A stretch of DNA of 6,811 nucleotides from Bryobacterales bacterium (GTDB lineage Bacteria; Acidobacteriota; Terriglobia; Bryobacterales; Bryobacteraceae): NCBI GenBank assembly GCA_003487005.1, contig DNFG01000264.1, forward strand, positions 1 through 6,811, given 5' to 3'. The translations under genes and the position numbers were made by a program. Below are positions 1 to 5,684 of the stretch, in pieces (position 1 is the first letter of the stretch; each line of letters opens with the position of its first letter). The notes under the pieces are model-generated. The model did no database searches, had not been told where the DNA came from, and saw only the letters and a program-made list of their open reading frames with translations.

Positions 1-488
1 ACCGCTTCGAGTTGGACCGCCGACTTGCCGCGATTGCGGAAATGGATGGCCACCTGACCGCGTTTCGGGAAGAAGGCGACCTTGCTGAGCGAGACTTCCT
101 GCTCTTCGAGGCGCACGGACGCCCGCCAGGGTCGCCGGTGATTCTCCAGCACGATCTCCGCGCCGGGGCGCCACTTCGGCGTGATCCCGTTGAAACTCAA
201 GACGGCAAATCCGCCCGCGGGCACGCCGCGCGGCGCGTCCATCCACGACCACTCGCCGCCCAGCACCCATTGCATCGGTTCCCGCCCGTTCACCAGGGTG
301 GGCGCCGGCACAGGACGGTCCGCCGGGTTCCGGAGCACGATCTGGACCCACGCGCCCTCGGGCACGGAACGCCCCCGGTAGCGCGTCTCATCGGTGATTA
401 CGTGAGGCGTCACGGCGACGCCGGCAATCTCAAGCGAGTCCTGCGCGACGCAGGCGGCCGCGAGAAGAAACAGCACCTCAATTCGCAT
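1..488 (-). CDS. Secreted protein of unknown function, C-terminus missing (runs off left edge)
   Basis: Reading the minus strand from an ATG at 488-486 gives 162 open codons to the window edge with no stop. The product begins MRIEVLFLLAAACVAQDSLE, a short Sec signal peptide with probable cleavage after Cys-Val-Ala (residue 15). A lipobox reading at Cys13 is possible but poor, because -3 is Ala rather than Leu. The mature part looks all-beta: alternating hydrophobic strands around residues 47-53 (WVQIVLR), 93-101, 111-115 and 145-151 (QVAIHFR). The two stretches VQIVLRNP and VAIHFRNR look alike, suggesting tandem beta-sandwich domains (inference). The start shares one base with the mgtE stop (TAATG), and an AAGGGA Shine-Dalgarno lies 11 bases upstream inside mgtE, so translation is probably coupled to mgtE. 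I recognise no enzymatic motif and no family. The gene is certain as a coding region; its function is unknown. Confidence 0.8.
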   Translation of the reverse strand, partial: MRIEVLFLLAAACVAQDSLEIAGVAVTPHVITDETRYRGRSVPEGAWVQIVLRNPADRPVPAPTLVNGREPMQWVLGGEWSWMDAPRGVPAGGFAVLSFNGITPKWRPGAEIVLENHRRPWRASVRLEEQEVSLSKVAFFPKRGQVAIHFRNRGKSAVQLEA

Positions 489-1801
489 TAAAGTAATGTT
501 CCCTTAAGCAGATACGAAGCAAGGCTAAAGTAAATGACGAGCCCGGTGACGTCCACCAGGGTGGCAACAAATGGCGCCGACGCGCTCGCCGGATCGAACC
601 CAAGCCGCCTCAGAATGAACGGCAGCATCGAACCGGCCACGGTTCCGAACATGATTACGCCCAGCAGACTCAGCCCGACGGTCAGGCCAATCGGGAAATA
701 GTGGGGACCGTACGTGCCGCCAAACCACTCCCAGACCACCACGCGCGCCAGTCCGAAAAGCCCCAGCACGCCGCCCAGCACCAGGCCCGACAGAATCTCC
801 CGCCGGACCACCTTCCACCAGTCCTTCAGCCGGACTTCGCCCAGCGCCATCGCGCGGATCACCAGCGTGGACGCCTGGGAACCCGAGTTGCCGCCGCTCG
901 AAATGATCAGCGGAATGAACACGGCCAGCACCACCGCGCGCGCGATCTCCTCCTCGTAGTGGGCCATCGCGTGGGTGGTCAGCATCTCGCCGAAGAACAG
1001 CACCGCGAGCCACCCGGCTCGTTTTCGGACCATCTCGAAGAAACCGGTATCGAGGTAGGGGGCATCGAGGGCCTCCATGCCGCCGATCTTCTGGATGTCC
1101 TCGGTGGCCTCTTCCTGGACGACGTCCACGATGTCGTCCACGGTCACGATACCGCGCATGACACCGCTGGCGTTCACAACGGGAATCGCCGCGAGGTCAT
1201 GCTGGCTGAACAGGCGCGCCACCTCTTCCTGGTCGGTCTCTTCCTGCACGCTGATGATGTCGCGGTGCATGATGTTTTCGATCGTTTTCGCGCCGTGGGA
1301 CGTGAACATTTCGCGAAAACTGACCACGCCGAGCAGCCTTTGCTGCGCGTCGAGCACGTAAGCGTAGTAGACCGTCTCCATGTTGCGGCTCTGCAGGCGC
1401 AGGTAGGTAATCGCTTCATCGACGGTCATGTCGGGCCGGAGACGGGCGAAGCGCGGGCTCATCAAGCCGCCGGCATCGTCTTCGGCGTAAGCGAGGAGGG
1501 CGCGGACTTCGGTCCGGGCCACGTCGTCGAGCAGCGACATCAACCCGTCCTTCTCGTCGTCGCCGGCCTCCTGAATCAAGTCGGCGACGTCATCGGGGGG
1601 CAGCGTGCGCAGGTACGTCCGGCGCTCGTGCTCGGGCATGGTGAGCACGAGTTCGGCCTGATCGGCGGAGCTGAGACTGAGGAAAAGATCCTCGCGGTAG
1701 TCGCGGGTGAACTTACGGAAGCCCTTGACGCGATCCTCGAGCGACAAGTGGGGCCAGTTCGCTTGCAATTCCGCGAAGGGGGTGACTGGGGGCTGGGTCA
1801 T
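488..1801 (-). CDS. mgtE: Magnesium transporter MgtE
   Basis: 437-residue inner-membrane Mg2+ channel of the MgtE family (about 450 residues is usual), which imports Mg2+ and is gated by cytosolic Mg2+. All expected parts are present in order: an acidic helical N domain (about 20-112, with PPDDVADLIQE at 68-78); a CBS pair (about 114-170 and 176-230, the second containing IPVVN and GIVTVDDIVD); a connecting plug helix (about 231-258); and a five-helix pore domain (about 262-434). Family signatures are visible in the pore: PLIISSGGNSGSQ (297-309), followed by a conserved Arg (316), and DPASASAPF..TLVDVTG (403-420), whose Asp417 corresponds to the pore-lining Asp of characterised MgtE proteins (family knowledge). 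AAGGAG at 1817-1812 lies 10 bases before the ATG and fixes the start. The stop overlaps the next gene by one base. In the well-studied homologues the domains close the pore when Mg2+ is plentiful; nothing here argues against that. Confidence 0.96.
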   Translation of the reverse strand: MTQPPVTPFAELQANWPHLSLEDRVKGFRKFTRDYREDLFLSLSSADQAELVLTMPEHERRTYLRTLPPDDVADLIQEAGDDEKDGLMSLLDDVARTEVRALLAYAEDDAGGLMSPRFARLRPDMTVDEAITYLRLQSRNMETVYYAYVLDAQQRLLGVVSFREMFTSHGAKTIENIMHRDIISVQEETDQEEVARLFSQHDLAAIPVVNASGVMRGIVTVDDIVDVVQEEATEDIQKIGGMEALDAPYLDTGFFEMVRKRAGWLAVLFFGEMLTTHAMAHYEEEIARAVVLAVFIPLIISSGGNSGSQASTLVIRAMALGEVRLKDWWKVVRREILSGLVLGGVLGLFGLARVVVWEWFGGTYGPHYFPIGLTVGLSLLGVIMFGTVAGSMLPFILRRLGFDPASASAPFVATLVDVTGLVIYFSLASYLLKGTLL

Positions 1802-1811
1802 CCCTGCTGGG

Positions 1812-1817
1812 CTCCTT
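1812..1817 (-). promoter_or_regulatory. mgtE ribosome-binding site
   Basis: The minus strand reads AAGGAG, 10 bases upstream of the mgtE ATG. It is one of only two strong Shine-Dalgarno sequences in the window and supports the chosen mgtE start. Confidence 0.75.
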
Positions 1818-1860
1818 GTCTGTAGAGTGGCGCTGCATCACATCACTCCCCCTATCATGC

Positions 1861-1892
1861 CACTTTGGAGACCCCTGTCTCAGAAAAAAGTG
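1861..1892 (-). other. Two-part inverted repeat in the mgtE leader
   Basis: On the minus strand an outer CACTTT/AAAGTG pairing (6 bp) encloses an inner GAGAC-AGGG-GTCTC hairpin (5-bp stem, 4-base loop), with an asymmetric internal loop (TTTCT against C). It lies about 60 bases upstream of the mgtE ATG and about 15 bases downstream of the preceding gene's stop. The T-run lies within the 5' arm rather than after the stem, so it is not a canonical intrinsic terminator for the minus strand. It could be a 3'-end-stabilising structure of the upstream transcript, an mgtE leader structure or an operator dyad. The whole 106-base gap seems too short for a complete M-box Mg2+ riboswitch, and I see no M-box-like architecture. 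Confidence 0.4.
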
Positions 1893-1907
1893 AGAGAGGA
1901 CCAATGG

Positions 1908-2582
1908 TCAGTCGCCGGAACGGAGAAGGGTGATCCGCCATTCGCCGTCTCGCTTCTGAAACAGCGCGCGGTAGCCCAGCGGGTTGGATAAGGCCGCTTT
2001 GCGGACGAAGCCGGACGGTCCGCCGGGCACCTCCACGGCCATCCACTCTTCCGGGACGGGCGCCGGGCCGGCGACCCGTTTCACCACGTGCCAGTCGAGG
2101 GTCATGACGACCGGCGCACCCGTCTCGGGCCGCGCGCGGAGGGGTTCATCCGCGTCCGCGACGATCTCGTGCCAGTCCGCATTCAATCCGGCGGGCAGTC
2201 TCGCGGAGATGGACGGCGCCAGAAAGCCGCCCCTCTGTTCATCTTTGACGCACCCCAACTCGAGCACCCGCGCGAGCACCGCCCAGACTTCGCTCATGCC
2301 GGGCCGGCGCAATTGCCAGAACCGCGCGAATTCATCGCGTCCTTCCGGCCGGTTGCGAGCGCTCATCCGGACTTCCGGATCGACAACCGCCAGCAGCGCG
2401 CCGGCATCCCGGCGGGCGATCACGTCCAGAAGGTGACGCCGGAAGGCCGCGAACGAAGCTTCGCGGTCCGATTCGTCCACCGGAGGCACGCGCGGAGACG
2501 CGGCGGACTGGCCCCGGAGCAGGCCCGGCAACAACCCGGCGAGCAGGAAGGCGCGGCGGCGTGGCTGATCCGTCATGTCCAT
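1908..2582 (-). CDS. Tat-exported SH3b-domain protein, function unknown
   Basis: 224 residues from the ATG at 2582. The N-terminus MDMTDQPRRRAFLLAGLLPG has a twin-arginine RRxFL pattern (Arg9-Arg10, Phe12) followed by a hydrophobic stretch and a likely cleavage near QSAA (25-28), so Tat export to the periplasm is predicted. Residues about 38-110 are a helical region (FAAFRRHLLDVIARRDAGAL) resembling an NTF2/SnoaL-like fold (inference). Residues about 138-200 match a bacterial SH3 domain: EPLRARPETGAPVV, then EEWMAVEVPG and SGFVRKAALSNP. The ending GYRALFQKRDGEWRITLLRSGD resembles the close of uncharacterised bacterial SH3 proteins. The start could instead be the ATG at 2576; an earlier in-frame ATG at 2639 lies inside the upstream gene and is unlikely. 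It follows the PEP-mutase-like gene after 4 bases, so the two are probably co-transcribed. No catalytic residues are recognised; SH3b domains usually bind peptides or cell wall. Confidence 0.8.
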   Translation of the reverse strand: MDMTDQPRRRAFLLAGLLPGLLRGQSAASPRVPPVDESDREASFAAFRRHLLDVIARRDAGALLAVVDPEVRMSARNRPEGRDEFARFWQLRRPGMSEVWAVLARVLELGCVKDEQRGGFLAPSISARLPAGLNADWHEIVADADEPLRARPETGAPVVMTLDWHVVKRVAGPAPVPEEWMAVEVPGGPSGFVRKAALSNPLGYRALFQKRDGEWRITLLRSGD

Positions 2583-2586
2583 CAGA

Positions 2587-3462
2587 TTACCCGGACTCCC
2601 CCCCGGATTCCGACTTCTTCCCCGCTCGGTCCTGTTCAAAGAACCGGTTCAGTTCAGCGAAAGGCGCCGCCCCGTCGAAGCCGTCGAACCGGCCCTCCGC
2701 GCCGAGTTCGGTGGCGGCGCGAATGAAACCGCCCCACGCCGCACGCGCCAGCGCCGAACCGGTGCTGATCCGGCGCACCCCCAGCGCGGCAAGATCGGCC
2801 ACCGTGAAATCGGCCACGCCGGCGGCCAGGATATTCACCGGTTTGGGCCGGACCGCCTCGACGATCTCGCGAACCATTTCAAGCGCGCGCGGGCCGGGCG
2901 CGTAGAGGACATCCGCCCCTGCTTCCGAATACGCGCACAACCGCCGGATCGCCTCCTCGCGCGCGTTCGCCACGCCCACCAGGTGACACTCCGCCCGCGC
3001 CGTCAGCAGGACATCCCCGCCCGACTGGTCGATGGCCTCCCGCGCCGCGCGAATCCGCTCCACGGCGAGCGGGAGTTCGTACAGCGGCCGCGCGGGATCG
3101 CCACTGGCGTCTTCGATCGAGAGACCGGCCACGCCGGTTTCGACACAAAGCGCGACGTTCACGGCGACCTCCTCGGGTGCGTGCGCGTAGCCGGATTCGA
3201 AGTCCGCATTCACGGGCAGATCCACCGCGCGGACGATCTCCGCGATATGGGCCAGCATGGCGTCGCGATCCACCGCCCAGGCAGCATCGGGCAGGCCTCG
3301 GGAGAACGCGACGCCAGCGCTGGTGGTGGCCAGCGCGGGGAAGCCCAGATGTCGGAGATAGCGCGCCGTGCCGGCATCCCACGGGTTCGGTATCACGAAA
3401 CAGCCCTCTTCATGAAGGGCGCGAAAGGCGGCGCGGCGGGCGGCGAACTCGTTTTGCGGCAT
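2587..3462 (-). CDS. Isocitrate lyase / PEP mutase superfamily enzyme (PEP-mutase-like)
   Basis: 291 residues from the ATG at 3462. A TIM-barrel enzyme of the phosphoenolpyruvate mutase/isocitrate lyase superfamily, which makes or breaks C-C or P-C bonds of Mg2+-bound oxoacids. Visible family motifs: IPNPWDAGTARYLRHLGFPA (24-43), TTSAGVAFSRGLPD (46-59), NADFESGYA (85-93, the Mg2+-site acidic region), GLSIEDASGD (113-122), LLTARAE (152-158), and a barrel-closing GVRRISTGSALARAA (228-242). The lyase signature KKCGH (or KRCGH) expected after the IED motif in isocitrate and methylisocitrate lyases is absent, so it belongs with the PEP-mutase-like proteins whose substrates are mostly unknown; prpB or aceA should not be assigned. 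The ATG at 3480 would add six residues (MLDSGA) but overlaps the putative -10 element, so 3462 is preferred. The C-terminus is low-complexity (GKKSESGGESG). First gene of a two-gene operon. Confidence 0.9.
   Translation of the reverse strand: MPQNEFAARRAAFRALHEEGCFVIPNPWDAGTARYLRHLGFPALATTSAGVAFSRGLPDAAWAVDRDAMLAHIAEIVRAVDLPVNADFESGYAHAPEEVAVNVALCVETGVAGLSIEDASGDPARPLYELPLAVERIRAAREAIDQSGGDVLLTARAECHLVGVANAREEAIRRLCAYSEAGADVLYAPGPRALEMVREIVEAVRPKPVNILAAGVADFTVADLAALGVRRISTGSALARAAWGGFIRAATELGAEGRFDGFDGAAPFAELNRFFEQDRAGKKSESGGESG
2598..2604 (-). repeat. G7 homopolymer near the 3' end of the PEP-mutase-like gene
   Basis: Seven consecutive G on the minus strand encode part of the C-terminal SGGES. 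The tract lies eight bases before the stop codon. Losing one G would remove the stop and put the reading frame in phase with the downstream ATG at 2582, joining the two proteins. The G-rich stretch followed by AG may also act as a loose ribosome-binding site for the downstream gene (13 bases to the ATG). Confidence 0.6.
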
Positions 3463-3470
3463 TGCGCCGG

Positions 3471-3479
3471 AGTCTAGCA
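3471..3479 (-). promoter_or_regulatory. Extended -10-like element for the PEP-mutase-like operon
   Basis: The minus strand reads TGCTAGACT: a TG, one base, then TAGACT, which matches TATAAT at four of six positions. No -35-like hexamer is seen at the usual spacing. The expected transcription start would fall within a few bases of the ATG at 3462, and no Shine-Dalgarno is visible, so the transcript may be leaderless. Inference from a short motif only. Confidence 0.35.
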
Positions 3480-3508
3480 TGATCCGCAACGGGCGCGGCG
3501 GCGGACCG

Positions 3509-3517
3509 TGATAAACT
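3509..3517 (+). promoter_or_regulatory. Extended -10-like element for the DUF4259-like gene
   Basis: TGATAAACT: a TG, one base, then TAAACT, four of six matches to TATAAT, in an otherwise very GC-rich gap. It ends 13 bases before the ATG at 3531, giving a predicted leader of roughly 7 bases. The sequence just before the ATG (CTCTCCGACAACA) has no Shine-Dalgarno. No -35 is seen. Confidence 0.4.
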
Positions 3518-3530
3518 CTCTCCGACAACA

Positions 3531-4403
3531 ATGGGCGTTTGGGGTTCAGGTCTGTATCAGAACGATGTTGCAGCGGAAGTGCGCCAATTGTTTCTCGACC
3601 TGAGCAGGTTGCCCGGCGACGCCATCGCACTGGCACGCCTCGTCGAACAGGCCTTCCCGGAAGCGTCCAGCCCCGATGACGAAAGCTACACCGATTTCTG
3701 CTTCGTGCTGGCGGATCAATTTCACCAGCATGGCCTGGATCACGAACCAGTGCTGCAGCGGGCGCGCAGCCTGATTGCTTCCGGAGAGGACCTGGAGCGG
3801 CGGCGGTCGCTGGGCGCATCCGATCGCGATCTTCGTCAACGCGGGCGGGTTCTGAATGAATTTCTGGCCAGGCTGGCAAGTCCGCACCCGAAACCCAGGA
3901 GGCGGAGAGTCCTCGCGGCGCCGGAAGAATGGGTGTTCGAGGAGGGGGCGCTGCAGGCGTATCCGGTCCGGGACGGAGAGCCGGCCAATCCGCATTTCCC
4001 GAAGAGGATGCTGACCGACTGGGTGTCAAACGGCTGGGGTGGATTCGTCGTGCTGGGCAGGACCCGGCTGATGGACTACTTCGCCGCCTACCTGATCGGC
4101 ATCTTCAAGCCGTCCGGCCCCGCGCGCCCCGGCATCGAAATGTTCACCGACGGGGCAGAAATCCCATTCGCCGCGGCGCTTGTCAGCGCAACGCCAGCTC
4201 ATTTGAAGAAGATGCGCGTGGAGACGGCCGGGCGCATGGCGCTGCTCCCTGATCAGATCGAACAGGAGTTCGTGGCCGGCGCCCCTCCATTCGATTTCCG
4301 GCCGAGTGAACTGGCGAACGCATTGTTGATCCACTCGCCTGAAACCGGGAACCCCAACACCCGGCCCGATCTGCTGCGGTTTCTCGCCGCGCCCGGGCGC
4401 TAA
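3531..4403 (+). CDS. Uncharacterised protein with DUF4259-like N-terminus
   Basis: 290 residues, the only plus-strand gene. It opens MGVWGSGLYQNDVAAEVRQL; the pattern MGxWGxGxxxND followed by a helix is typical of DUF4259 and related uncharacterised bacterial proteins. Residues about 12-115 look alpha-helical (LARLVEQAF, FVLADQFHQHG, VLNEFLARLA). A basic linker at 119-127 (HPKPRRRRV) leads to a mixed alpha/beta C-terminal region (about 131-290) with AAPEEWVFEEGALQAYPV, NGWGGFVVLGRTRLMDYFAAYLIGIF (167-192) and a helix-rich tail. It has no signal peptide; the 182-193 stretch is hydrophobic but short, so the protein is probably cytosolic. Small DUF4259 proteins are usually much shorter, so the second half is a separate, unassigned domain. 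The gene has its own promoter-like element and converges on the next gene with 3 bases between stops. Function unknown; immunity-like or regulatory roles would be guesses. Confidence 0.85.
   Translation: MGVWGSGLYQNDVAAEVRQLFLDLSRLPGDAIALARLVEQAFPEASSPDDESYTDFCFVLADQFHQHGLDHEPVLQRARSLIASGEDLERRRSLGASDRDLRQRGRVLNEFLARLASPHPKPRRRRVLAAPEEWVFEEGALQAYPVRDGEPANPHFPKRMLTDWVSNGWGGFVVLGRTRLMDYFAAYLIGIFKPSGPARPGIEMFTDGAEIPFAAALVSATPAHLKKMRVETAGRMALLPDQIEQEFVAGAPPFDFRPSELANALLIHSPETGNPNTRPDLLRFLAAPGR
4389..4400. repeat. Perfect 12-bp palindrome at a convergent gene junction
   Basis: GCGCCCGGGCGC is identical on both strands and sits immediately before the TAA of the plus-strand gene, 6 bases from the stop of the minus-strand gene. 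As RNA it could form only a 4-bp stem with a CCGG loop, and no T-run follows on either strand. A chance palindrome in GC-rich coding DNA (encoding AAPGR) is the default reading; a weak bidirectional terminator is possible. Confidence 0.35.
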
Positions 4404-4406
4404 ACA

Positions 4407-5195
4407 CTACTCGTACTTCAATTCCGAGCCGAACATGCTGTGCGGGATCAGGTAAATCAGCAGCGTGACCGCCGCGGCCGCCGCCACCCAGACCGCCGGA
4501 CGCCGCCAGCCTCGCCGCTCCGCCACCACGGCCAGAATCCATGCCACCCACGCCACCGCCGTCTTGTTGTCGGTCAAATCCGTGCCGAACGGCCAGCCCG
4601 TCCAGTACTCCCCGAACGCGTACTTCTGCACCACCGGGCCCATCACCATGCCGCCCAGCGACATCAGCGCCAGCGCCGTGACGGACAGCCGCCACAACCC
4701 CGCTCCGCCGCCGAGCAAGGCTTCCAGCCCGGCCCGGTTCGACCAGAGCATCGCGGCGAACATCAAAATGACGTGCACCACCAGCACCGCGTCCGGCACG
4801 TGGCCGCGGAAACGGATCACCACCGGGTCGCCCGTCAGCCAGACGCGCTCCGGGCCCCTCTCGATCACCACCCGGTACTCGAGTTTCCCCGCCGGAGGCT
4901 GGTGCGGCAAGCGGCCCACCAGTTCCCCGCCCCGGCGCTCCATCGCCGTCCGCGTCCATGCATCCTTCGTTTTGAACCGCCGCCAGACGAGCGTCCCGCC
5001 TGCTTCGGCCGGCGCCGGCACCACCACCTCGGCATCGCCCGCGCCGCCATGGCTCCGCACGAGACGGAATTTGATCATCTCCCCGGCCACTTCGCGCTCT
5101 CCTCGCTTCGGATGCGTCGGGCCGGTCATCCGCTGATAGACCGCCGAGCCCACCGTCACCACCACCGCCAGCGTCCAGAGCATCCAGGGCTTCAT
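4407..5195 (-). CDS. Five-helix membrane protein with periplasmic beta domain and TDNK motif
   Basis: 262 residues. Predicted helices at about 4-21, 134-152, 168-186, 211-226 and 233-250. Between the first and second lies a soluble region (about 25-130) rich in beta-strand patterns, with AEVVVPAPAEAGGTLVWRRF and KLEYRVVIERG, expected to face the periplasm as a small beta-sandwich. Before the fourth helix is a striking segment, EYWTGWPFGTDLTDNKTAVA (196-215); a similar G(W/I)PFGxDLTDNK motif is, from memory, conserved in uncharacterised membrane proteins of Bacteroidetes and Acidobacteria. Its polar and acidic residues next to a helix suggest a functional site, not known chemistry. The start is well supported: GGAGGAG lies 8 bases before the ATG at 5195. 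It is last in the ugd-GNAT operon, 3 bases after the acetyltransferase stop. No family name or function can be given. Confidence 0.85.
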   Translation of the reverse strand: MKPWMLWTLAVVVTVGSAVYQRMTGPTHPKRGEREVAGEMIKFRLVRSHGGAGDAEVVVPAPAEAGGTLVWRRFKTKDAWTRTAMERRGGELVGRLPHQPPAGKLEYRVVIERGPERVWLTGDPVVIRFRGHVPDAVLVVHVILMFAAMLWSNRAGLEALLGGGAGLWRLSVTALALMSLGGMVMGPVVQKYAFGEYWTGWPFGTDLTDNKTAVAWVAWILAVVAERRGWRRPAVWVAAAAAVTLLIYLIPHSMFGSELKYE

Positions 5196-5198
5196 CGC

Positions 5199-5681
5199 TC
5201 ACTCTCCTCCGAATGAATCGAGCTGTTCTCGCGTCAGCCGCATCGTGATCCAGTCATCTAACGGCCGAGCGCCGTGCCGTGCGTAGAATTCGAGCGCGGG
5301 CTTGTTCCAGTCCAACACGACCCACTCCATCCGCCCGCAACCACGGTCGCGCGCCTCGCGCACCATCGCCCGGAACAGCGACTTCCCTGCCCCGCAACCG
5401 CGCAGGTCCGGCTCGACGAAAATGTCTTCAAGGTAGAGGGTTGGCAGCGCCAGAAAGCTCGAATAGGTCTCGAGAATCAGCGCGTAGCCCCCCGCGCGGC
5501 CATCCACGAAGACCAGAAACGCCTCCAGGCGGGGCTTCTCGCCGAAGATGTCGCGCACCAGCCTGGCTTCGGCCGCCGCGTCGGGCGGCGTCAGCTTTTC
5601 ATACGCGGCCAGTCCGCGGATCAACCCCAACAGCGCGTCCGCTTCGTCCGGGCGCGCTCGCCTCACTTCAATCGCCGGCAT
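5199..5681 (-). CDS. GNAT N-acetyltransferase, diamine/spermidine acetyltransferase-like
   Basis: 160 residues, a single complete GNAT domain that transfers acetyl from acetyl-CoA to an amine; cytosolic. The sequence follows the SSAT (SAT1/SAT2) pattern: IRGLAAYEKL (21-30), FLVFVDG.AGGYALILETYS (55-74), TLYLEDIFVEPDLRGCGAGK (81-100) with the acetyl-CoA pyrophosphate loop R-G-C-G-A-G-K at 94-100, EWVVLDWNKPALEFYARHGA (119-138) with Tyr133 at the position of the general-acid tyrosine of GNATs, and a closing WITMRL (144-149). The length is close to that of human SSAT, about 170 residues. Bacterial members of this branch act on polyamines, lysine-like amines or thialysine; the true substrate cannot be read from sequence. 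It starts 3 bases after the ugd stop without a clear Shine-Dalgarno, so it is probably coupled to ugd. A polyamine role is an inference from family resemblance. Confidence 0.9.
   Translation of the reverse strand: MPAIEVRRARPDEADALLGLIRGLAAYEKLTPPDAAAEARLVRDIFGEKPRLEAFLVFVDGRAGGYALILETYSSFLALPTLYLEDIFVEPDLRGCGAGKSLFRAMVREARDRGCGRMEWVVLDWNKPALEFYARHGARPLDDWITMRLTREQLDSFGGE
5204..5210 (-). promoter_or_regulatory. Ribosome-binding site of the TDNK membrane protein gene
   Basis: GGAGGAG on the minus strand, 8 bases before the ATG at 5195 and lying within the last codons of the upstream acetyltransferase gene. A near-ideal Shine-Dalgarno, which decides the start and suggests efficient independent initiation within the operon. 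Confidence 0.75.
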
Positions 5682-5684
5682 CGC

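Noticed and set aside
12..491. A 159-residue plus-strand open frame at the left edge
   Set aside because: Antisense to the secreted protein gene, which has a signal peptide, a ribosome-binding site and mgtE coupling.
701..1825. A 374-residue plus-strand open frame antisense to mgtE
   Set aside because: His/Arg/Gly/Val-rich composition and perfect coverage by a convincing mgtE on the other strand.
1802..1907. M-box Mg2+ riboswitch upstream of mgtE
   Set aside because: The gap is too short for the full element and the multi-helix arrangement is not visible; only a simple nested hairpin is seen.
2587..3462. Phosphonate biosynthesis locus
   Set aside because: No phosphonopyruvate decarboxylase or aminotransferase partner is present, and the enzyme belongs to the broad PEP-mutase-like group, so the pathway is not supported.
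2575..3477. A 300-residue plus-strand open frame antisense to the PEP-mutase-like gene
   Set aside because: Arg/His/Gly-rich translation with no fold signature; typical antisense shadow in GC-rich DNA.
2587..4029. A 480-residue minus-strand frame extending the PEP-mutase-like gene upstream across the plus-strand gene
   Set aside because: The extra N-terminal part is low-complexity Arg/Pro/Ala sequence antisense to the DUF4259-like gene; family homology begins only near MPQNEFAARR.
4183..5202. A 339-residue minus-strand frame offset from the TDNK membrane protein
   Set aside because: Gly/Arg/Asp-rich shadow; the 262-residue frame has helices, a signature motif and an ideal ribosome-binding site.
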